From positions 1 through 64,000 of the forward strand of contig JAGFNK010000055.1 in the NCBI GenBank assembly GCA_025769875.1: DNA of 64,000 nucleotides, written 5' to 3'. Position 1 is the first letter of the stretch, and every line of letters begins with the position of its first letter. This DNA comes from Russula earlei. Lineage: Eukaryota; Basidiomycota; Agaricomycetes; Russulales; Russulaceae. Below the pieces are notes generated by a model that ran no database searches, was not told the DNA's origin, and was given only the letters and a program-made list of their open reading frames with translations. A program made the position numbers and the translations under genes. Below are positions 56,558 through 64,000 of the stretch, in pieces.

Positions 56558-57596
56558 ATGTCAGACTGGGGTCCGTCATCACACTCTGTCTCATCTCGCC
56601 GTTCGCCGCTCACCGTCAGGGTAGAGGGTTCCGAGGGCGACTCTCCTGCGCGTCCTGTACCCAAGAAGGCGCTGGCAACTAAGAGCAAATGGGAAGGAGA
56701 GGACGAAGATGACGATGGGCCCGTCGTGAGCTTTCACACTCTGTGTCCGACCGAGATCATGTCTCTCCCTCATCGTCGCGATTTTTTTTTTTTTTTTTTT
56801 GCAGAGCGATTGGGAAGCATCCTCCGAAGAGGAACAGGAAGTCCCGGCGGCCGCGCCGGCAGCCCCTCCAAAGAAGAAGGGGACTCTCAAGCAGAAGCTC
56901 GCAGAGAAGGAGGCTACGCGCCGAGCGCAGCTCTCCTCAGGAAATAGCCAGGTGGACTACGACGAGGACGCGGTGCTTGACCCTCGTGCTAAAGCGCGGC
57001 TCGAGAAGGAGCGCGAGCTCGAGTCCGACCTGCGCAATGCCACCGAGCTCTTCGAATCCGCAACCGTGAAGGGTGGTGCGTGTGCGCTGCCCCCCTCGTT
57101 CTAGTCGAGCGAGCATTCCTTCTTCCTGTATCTCACGCGCAACCCCCCACCGTACCAGGCTCGTCCGACGCGGACCTCGACAAGATCCTCAGATCAACGC
57201 CCAAGTCCAAAGAGGAATTTATCGCCCTTTCAGACGCCATCATCGCGCAAGTCGTCAAACGACACCAGGACAAGCCGCTCTACGCCACTTTTGTCGAGCA
57301 CCACGTGCGCGCCCTTGCTGCGCCGCTGCGTGATGTCGACGTACGCAAAGCGGCGAGCGGCCTTACTGCGCTTGCGAATGAGAAACAGCGCGAACAACGG
57401 GAGAAAACCAGCGGAAAGAAAAAGTCAAAGTCGGCTGGAAAGCCCATCCTCGGCGCTAGCAAGCTGGGGAACAAGTGAGCATCTCGTGGTCGCGTGTGTG
57501 TGCACCCCCGGTCTGACGTCTTACTGCAGGTTGGATACGACTGTGTATGACGAGGCCCTGGACGATTTCGGGACCAACCCAGACGACTTTATGTGA
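56558..57596 (+). CDS. HCR1: Eukaryotic translation initiation factor 3 subunit j
   Basis: eIF3j binds the decoding centre of the 40S subunit and promotes eIF3 attachment and scanning; yeast Hcr1 also acts in termination and recycling. The protein starts MSDWGPSS and has an acidic region KSKWEGEDEDDDGPV followed by SDWEASSEEEQE, both family hallmarks. Lys-rich KKKGTLKQKLAEKEATRR and ERELESDLRNATELF form the dimerising coiled coil. The core reads PKSKEEFIALSDAI and HHVRALAAPLRDVDVRKAAS. A basic tail GKKKSKSAGKP leads to the terminal DDFGTNPDDFM, matching the conserved acidic C-terminus. Three introns are clear. The first (about 56727-56803) ends in a run of about 20 T before GCAG. Intact in frame throughout. 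Confidence 0.93.
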
Positions 57597-57921
57597 TGTT
57601 ATTGTAACGGTTAGCTGTTTTGATTAGTGCTGCAGCCGTGTTACCCATCCTACCTGTAGCCGAATACGTAGATTAATGGTATGGATCAGCTCGTGACGCC
57701 GACACTTGACTATGACTGTGCATCCTTGTCCCTCTAATGCTGATGATACCTTAACTCCTTTCTCAAACGTGTCCTGCTCCCCCCCCCCCTGTTTTTCGTG
57801 CCAAAACTCCTATCATGCACCGAAATCTGCGCCGACATCCCGGATCTACAACTTCTTTACGTCTGATTTTGATCTCGCGGCACTGTTCGCTGAGAAGTCA
57901 CAGGCGTGGACGTTATCGCAA

Positions 57922-58443
57922 CTAATGGTAATCTGATCTGGTTGTAAGGTTTGTACGTGCAATGCTACATGAGGTTCTGTATCCCGAGGCGCACTTGAAA
58001 AACAAAACCAAAAAAATCCACAATGGCTCAGCCTGAGCGGCCGACATATAGAGTACTTTGCATGAAGACGTCAGACGTTCGGGGAGCAGCAAGACATAAA
58101 GAGGGGCATCGCACCGTTGTTGCCACGGATGGACGCATCCCCATGACGATTCGTCACCGTTCCGTTGACGTGCTCCTCTGTCTGCCCGAGGGCGATGTTC
58201 TTCATGTATCCATCAAGGCAGGATAGATAGAATAGAACACCTGACATCGGTTAAAGTCCCACCCGAGCTCGACGCGATCGCGAGAAGAACATGCCGAGGT
58301 AGTCGACTCCAGATGTCAGGCGAACTACGACACGCTTTCCAACCACATTTATTACGAAATTCTGTTTGGTGAGATCCGGATGTGACTGGTGGAGGCGGTG
58401 GAGGTGTGGCTTTTGGGGGAGGTGGTGTGCCGTCCATCGGCAT
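57922..58443 (-). CDS. LSM6: LSM6-like Sm-like protein
   Basis: Lsm6 is one of seven Sm-fold subunits of the Lsm1-7 (mRNA decay) and Lsm2-8 (U6 snRNA) rings. The Sm1 motif reads FVINVVGKRVVVRLTSGVDY and the continuation CLDGYM with TEEHVNGTVTNRHGDASIRGNN, then VLYMSAAQAEPL after an intron (about 58055-58115) gives the Sm2 motif. An N-terminal Pro-rich stretch precedes the fold. Two points are not clean. A one-base offset near 58360-58372 separates the Pro-rich start from the Sm fold. The usual stop after AEPL is read through for ~30 codons to TAG at 57922-57924. Either indels are present or the exon model needs correction. Convergent with eIF3j. Confidence 0.7.
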
Positions 58444-58602
58444 CGAGCACAAACCACCACGACACTGAAGGTACCCCTGCTCAGAGAAGGGTACCAGATG
58501 ATCTGCTCGATTCAGTGCACATAATCTTCGTTGCATCGCTTCACGGGTCGAGGTTTAAAAGCTTGGATGTAGTGACACGCTTGTGCACAAAGCATCCTAC
58601 TA

Positions 58603-60644
58603 CTAGTCGTCGTCGTCACTCTCATCGCCATCGTCCTCGTCATCCGCAACACCGACGACACCCCCACCATTCTTCGCTTTTAACGCGCGCCCGGCTTCCC
58701 CAAGTCTCGCGCCGAAAACCTTGCGCGCGCCGAAATTCGCGCCGACGTCCCAAATCTGCAACTTCGCTTTCGAACCCGCCGCAGCGAGCGTCAATGGGTC
58801 GTCCGGCGACCACACGACGGAGAACACCTCGCCCTGAGTCGATGAGCACATGCCTCTGCGCTCCTAGACACAAGACCTACCAGACCGAGGTCGCGGCCTG
58901 CGACGAGGCTCACCTGTCGCTTCCCGCTTGCTTCGTCCTCTTGGACGTTCCATATTTTCACCATTTTGTCGGTGCCCGCCGTGGCGAGGCATCCACGAAT
59001 GTGCGCGTTGACATCCAGTGCACATGCCGCGCCATCGTGCGCCGCGATCGTGAATCGCGCCGGCGATGGCTGATTAAGATCCGACGGCATCGTGCGCGCA
59101 TCGAAATTGAGCACAATTCCGTTCTCCAATGAAACCTGTATACACCGTTAGGGAGTACCGCTCCCTTCAGACATGCATCTCCGGCGGAAATAAAAAAGGG
59201 ATAAGAGCGCACATAGAAGCCATGATTGTCCCACGGATCCCACCGGATGGCCTCGACGTCGGCACCCACGATAGCACCGACGCTCGCGTCTGGCGCTCGC
59301 GAGTCGAACACCCGCACAGTACGGTCATAGCTTCCACTGATTAGCACCGCTGGCTCTGTTGGGTTCCACTGCACGGCCTGGATCTTGTCCTTGTGAAGCT
59401 TCTCGAAACTACGAAACGCCCCCTCTTTTTGGTTCCGCGACAGGTCCCACAGCTTGACGGTGCGATCCGCACTGCCGCTCGCGAGCATCTGTCGCGCCGT
59501 GCGGTTCCACGAGAGGGAGAGGACAGCATCGACGTGATGTTTCTCATTGACCGCGCGGTGTTTTGTCTTTTTGCGCTTTTTCTTCCCTGTGCCGGCTGGC
59601 AGGGGGACGTGCGCCGATGTCGCCTTGGGGTCTCCAAGCACTACCTCAGGGTATACGGACTCGAGGAAGTCTATGGAGAAGATCTCAATCTCTGGGTCCA
59701 TCGTGCCTATTGCGATGTAGTTTCCGAACTGTGATGGCAAATGCGCGGTGTCATCGCCCGTGTCCATGGCAGAAGCGGAAGACGAAACGGGATAGTCCAG
59801 CCATTCAAGGCAGAGTGGCATGCTACTCAGCAGCAGATCGTGGTGTGGACCCAGGTACTCCGTCGCCTCGTCGTAGACAAAGAAATGGAGCTGGGGCACA
59901 TTTTGTTCGACGATGGCGGTGACGAGCATGTTGTCCGTCGGCAAAACTTCGTTTTCCTCGCGCTCAAGTTCGTCGTCGTCCTTGGCGTCTACAAATGTAT
60001 CAGGCGAATTGGGGTATGAGCGGTGCAGCACACCTCCTTTAGCGTGACGTATGGGTCGTCGTCGTTGTCGCGGTAGAACTGTAACCCTTTTATGTTGGTG
60101 AAGGGACCAAGAGCTGGGCAGGACATGTGGCGGTGATTCCAGAAACGGCGTGACCAGACGCACTCGATGCCGGCCCATCGTCTTCTTCGTCATACGTATC
60201 CAACTTGTACTCGGAGAGGTCTCCGGCTCTCTTCGGAGCGGTTCCCACCGCTATCGCGTCATCTTCCATGGGCTCACAGTCTTCGCTGCAAAGGGGGTCA
60301 ATTAGCGATCTGCAACAGGATTTGCAAAACGCACTCCACCCAAGCAGAGTCGTCGTCGTCGTCGTCGTCGTCGCCCTTAGTTTCGTCCTCCTCACTGTCC
60401 TCACGCCTTTGATCCATGGCCAGGGCGGCTGAATTTGCACGTTCTAGTTCTGTGCGCGCATCTTCAAGCTCTACGTGAGCAATCTCTTTGATCCGCTCAA
60501 TGTCGGCGTCATGAAGGGGTTGCTTTGATGGATGGCGGGTGGAAGACCCTCGCTTGACCCTTTACAAACGTGGGTCAGTCACTTGGAGCAAACGACTGCG
60601 TAGCAAGACCCGTACCATGCGATGCTCGAAATCAGGTCTCCCAT
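58603..60644 (-). CDS. PWP1: Periodic tryptophan protein 1, WD40 ribosome-biogenesis factor
   Basis: Pwp1 is a nucleolar WD40 protein needed for 60S pre-ribosome assembly and linked to rDNA chromatin. It starts MGDLISSIAWVKRGSS (intron after TG of the Trp codon). It has an acidic linker containing a run of Asp (GAC repeat at about 60346-60376) and SEYKLDTYDEEDDGP. Five or more WD-type repeats follow, including IAIGTMDPEIEIFSID, VLSLSWNRTARQMLASGSAD, RTVKLWDLSRNQ, IQAVQWNPTEPAVLISGSYD, RTVRVFDSRAP, GCLATAGTDKMVKIWNV and VFSVVWSPDDPLTLAAAGSK. An insert rich in KKKRKKTK between the first repeats is typical. The tail is acidic (DDEDDGDESDDD) and ends at TAG 58603-58605. About six introns. Start fixed by the conserved IAWV context. 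Confidence 0.92.
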
Positions 60645-61439
60645 TTTTGTAAAATCCAAAAAAAATGCAGAAGAGAAATAGACTCAAATACGCATGGGCC
60701 GGCCGGACCGGGTCCCCAGCTACATCGGTCTCTTGGCTTCCTCCCACACCTCGCCTCCGTCCTGTCGCCTTGCATCTCTCTCCAGCTCCAGCCTTTGCCA
60801 CACCACAAATCACCTCGCGCCCAACGTCATGATCTCGACCGCATCGCCCACCCCTCGCCACCGACCACGCGCGCACGCCACGCCCCGGCTCCCTTGACGC
60901 GTCCGCGTCTCAAACCTTTCATGACCGCCTCGACTGCCTCGACCGCCTCGCCCGGTCTCGAATTCCCTTTCATTCTCTGACTCCTTTCACATTCTGATTC
61001 CTTTCATTACTTAGCTCCCTTTAGTGCTTCTGTCTTGTATATCAAACACCCTAGCCTACTCCGTAGTAGCAGTGAGAAAAAGAGAATAAAGTCCCCCTTT
61101 GAATCTCCTAGTATCAGTCAGCACGAAACGACCGTGCGCGAGCCATCTCTCGCTTCCCTCTCGTTCCTCCTCCTCTCCGCTTGCTCTTGGTTCGAAGACT
61201 ACTACCGCCTTGGATCACCGTCCAGCCCCACGAACTCAGCGCGCCCCGGACTGGCTCGCTTCAGGTCACTTGCTACTGCATCACAATTCCAACTGAATGT
61301 GAATGGCAGAAGCGACTCGGACACGGCGCCACTGCACGCGGCATCGATACCAGTGACGTTAATACGAGAGGCGAAACGAGCTTACTGTAACGGCGTTGTC
61401 CCGGACATCGAGTCGCGGCTCCGTCACAGCTCTCCCCGT
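60645..61439. other. Intergenic region between PWP1 start and ATG22 end
   Basis: About 800 bp. Pyrimidine-rich; plus-strand ORFs such as 61035-61454 are Ser/Arg-rich without motifs and look like chance reading of this composition. The part next to 60644 should be the PWP1 promoter. Confidence 0.4.
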
Positions 61440-64000
61440 TCACAGCACGTTTAGATGAATGCCAGTACAAGAGTGACGCGGACGAGAAACATAGAATTGG
61501 ATCCACGTCGCATTGCTCACATGCCGCTCTCGCTGAACACGTCGCTGTTTACTTTCTGCTGCCACAAACTCTTCACACTCCACTCGGCTCTTCTCCACAT
61601 CCAGCATGAAGAGAAAGATAGTGCTGATCGTCCCACTGAAAATCACGATGTGAGCGTCGTTGATGTGTCAGACCAGATGGGGACGCTTACAGCCCAAACA
61701 GAAACGTGAATGGCATGTTGTCGTTGTTCCCCGAAGCGGAGATAATGGCTTCGGAAACGAATGGCCCAATGACCGCCGACGTTTTGCCGATCTTTACCGA
61801 TTCATCAGTGAGCAGCGTGCGTAATAACGGAGACGGATATTACCACAGAGAACAGTGAAAAAAAGAGGAACCTGCACAAAAGATAACGTTGAGGACCCTC
61901 CGTGCTACACAGAATTTGATGGTAACACAGACATTTGGGGGAGAGGAGACACTTCGCAAATCATAGTCTGGCTGAACGCATACCATGGGCAGACCAGCAA
62001 CCCATAGAAACCCTGATAAAGCCTTCGATTCTACATCAGAATGTGCGGTGTGAAGAAGGGTAAACTGTGTGTACCAAACCTCCCAAACGTGTTTGAAGCC
62101 GATCTTGTTTGTGTGCACACCAATAAGACCCCAGAGGGTGAGAACCTAAGGTAAAACTCTTCCGTCGTACGTTCAGTTTGCATGTTCCGTCTTGCTCACC
62201 AAGATCCAGAATACATTGAAAACTAACATCTGGTCCCGCATGTTGATTAGTGATGAGAGGGCGGCAACTGCGGGACTCAGTTACCCTCTTCGTAGATATG
62301 CTGAACTTCTTCTGAACAAGCCAGAATAAACTGAACCCAGCTTTGAGGACCGTTTCTTGCACTATGCATACGGCACTCACTAAGTTCCCCAGTCCTTGTG
62401 TGACAATACCAACGATGAGTAGGAAGGTGAGCTGCAATGTCGAGTACGATACGACGCTAGATAGGCGTTGCTTCAGACAGAAGAAATCAGGGAAAGCTGA
62501 ACCACAAAACTTGTTCTGGAGAGTTGCGACAACAGTTCTACAATGAGGGTGAGAGCAATGAACCAGAGCTGCCCCGTCAAGCACTCACACAGTTGTATTC
62601 AACACGTCACCCCTGCGAAAGGTGCGACATCCGGCTCTGCACGTTGACCAGACAAGCAACGACTCACATGAGGAAGTAAAACACAAGATATAGGAATGTT
62701 TGTTTCAACCGTAAACACTCCCGCAACGCGACGAACGTCTGCTTGAAGCCAATCGTTACGAGTGACGCTCCAGGAGGTAGAAGAAGACCCGGCCGACGCT
62801 TTTCGACGATGAACCATGGAATAGCACAAAACACTGAGTACACGGATAAGATGGACGGGATGCACACATTAATGGAAACGAACGCCATATGCCGCCGGTG
62901 AACGCTAGAAGGACGCTGAAAGCTTTTGTATTATTCTGCACGCTCGCATCTGATTTGACCGCTTTGAGGATGCCGACAATGATTGCGAGAATGAGAACCT
63001 CGCCAGCTGAGCTTATGGCGAACGCAATATTAGAGACACGGTTGCGTGCCAACGATTCGAAACGAGAATGTTCATCCAAGCTGTACAGGGCCGTGAGCGG
63101 ACGTCTATCGGTGTTAAAAATGTGGACTAACGACTTTGATCCCTTTTTCGTTTCATCTGCGGAAAGTTGAACCTCCTTGAGATTGCGTACTAGGCCTGGG
63201 AATGCGGCAGTCCAGAACGTGAGAGCACACTTGATCGATGAATGAGTAGCTACGGGTGCAAGCAATTGCTGGTGGTACCCACCTGATATGATATCACTGG
63301 GAGAGAGATACACGAGATGGTCAAACAGACGGGATCACGACACTCACTTCCGAGGACATACAAAACGACGCCTGCAGGCCATCGTGAAGGATCTTGAACT
63401 CCAAGCCACGAAAACGAGACGCCAATGGACAGAATGGTGAAAAAAATCAGAATATTCGGCCTGTTTCGAACGATTGCCGTCCATCTATAGCACACGAGGG
63501 GTCCTAGTTCCAGCGCACCTCCACGTCCCATAATCCGCCCAAGAACCGAGCATCAGCAACACAATCGCCTGAATGGCAAAGGTGATTCCGTTTGTGAGGA
63601 GAACAATCGAATTGACTACGCAAAGTAAATAAGGAGAATGAACACGTCGGTCGAAGGGGGATCGGGGAGAAAACGGACTGTTGCGGACGCGCCCCATGTA
63701 GGGCAGCACGCAATCGGTCCCAGCGCCGCAAGGTTTGGTGAATGGCGGGTTGCTGGGGTCATATCCTGCGAGGTAGAGGAGATTTTGGAATTGGGACGGG
63801 CCGAAATTAAACCCGGAGAGTCCATTGTTACCCTTTCGAATGGGTCAGGAAATGGGACGGACAAAGGCAAAAGAGAAAAAAAAAAGCGTACGACATAGTA
63901 CAGATAGAAGGACCAGAGCTCTCGGCGGGATGTCGTCCATTCTCCTGGACGGATTGCCTCCGTAGATAGCTCACTGACCGGGGAGTCACCGACGTCTGTA
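61440..64000 (-). CDS. ATG22: Atg22-like vacuolar transporter, 5' end cut by window edge
   Basis: Atg22 is a vacuolar-membrane MFS-type permease that exports amino acids after autophagic breakdown. The first visible exon reads SRRELWSFYLYYV. After introns follow GFNFGPSQFQNLLYLAGYDP, CVLPYMGRV, NSIVLLTNGITFAIQAIVLL, LGSWADYGTWRPNILIFFT, QCALTFWTAAFPGLVRNL-like TFWTAAFPGLVRNLKEVQ, RVSNIAFAISSAGEVLIL, KRRPGLLLPPGASLVTIGFK, LVFYFLM, VVSYSTLQLTFLLIVGIVTQ, VCPWYAYSQTMISE, IGPFVSEAIISASGNND and the terminal IFLFMLDVEKSRVECEEFV. Exons are short with at least ten introns. The last exon runs to a stop at 61440; homologues usually end soon after the CEEFV motif, so the last ~35 residues are less certain. 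The N-terminus lies beyond 64000. Confidence 0.85.

Noticed and set aside
58023..58226. Plus-strand ORF of 67 residues that looks gene-like
   Set aside because: It is the antisense of the last LSM6 exons, whose minus-strand translation gives conserved Sm2 residues.
60570..61454. Several plus-strand ORFs between PWP1 and ATG22
   Set aside because: Ser/Pro/Arg-rich chance frames in pyrimidine-rich intergenic DNA, with no domain or neighbouring exon support.
1..64000. CRISPR arrays, prophage or bacterial operons
   Set aside because: No direct-repeat/spacer pattern is present, and genes have spliceosomal introns; the repeats are all eukaryotic mobile elements.

Overview
The window looks like nuclear DNA of a filamentous basidiomycete, most likely an Agaricomycete. 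The genes carry many short introns of about 45-65 nt, mostly GT-AG with some GC-AG. Recognisable families include an Agaricomycete-type IucA/IucC enzyme, a Zn2Cys6 regulator, Atg22, Coq9 and eIF3j. The mobile elements are fungal Ty1/copia, PIF/Harbinger, hAT and Tc1/IS630-like types. No bacterial or organellar signature was seen.

Layout: (1) 1-6744, a left gene island on the minus strand: the 3' part of a sugar transporter, a single-pass membrane protein and an NmrA-like NAD(P)-binding protein. (2) 6943-29672, a 22-kb transposon nest in which almost every boundary can be placed to the base from target-site duplications. It reads as a 1.2-kb TA-flanked element (7108-29338) that took in a solo LTR, a Ty1/copia element, another solo LTR holding a Tc1-like element, and a Harbinger MITE. 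The copia holds a hAT-like element, which holds an autonomous two-gene Harbinger element, which in turn holds two solo LTRs. (3) 30809-34480, a Zn2Cys6 transcription factor stranded between two transposon blocks. (4) About 35270-44500, a second block made almost wholly of nested solo LTRs. (5) 44676-64000, a dense gene island: an NIS siderophore-synthetase-like enzyme, a decayed and an intact copy of a 2OG-Fe(II) oxygenase, a DENND6-like Rab GEF, COQ9, eIF3j, LSM6, PWP1 and ATG22.

Seven solo-LTR families (called A-G here) recur. Approximate unit lengths after removing nested insertions are A 955-962 bp, B 880-884, C 607-620, D 620, E 433-546, F 385 and G 364. The length agreement between copies supports the boundaries. 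The insertions give a partial age order without contradictions: copia, then hAT, then Harbinger and LTR C, then LTR A, then LTR E and G, with LTR B youngest. All six LTR E copies keep a palindrome of two bZIP-type TGACTCA sites around a variable 4-nt spacer upstream of a TATA box, which suggests a stress-responsive promoter.

The right gene island is mostly housekeeping (translation initiation, mRNA decay/splicing, ribosome assembly, ubiquinone synthesis, autophagy). The genes near the blocks are accessory (siderophore, oxygenases, sugar uptake). Several conserved genes carry single-base frame breaks, so part of the apparent gene damage may be assembly indels.
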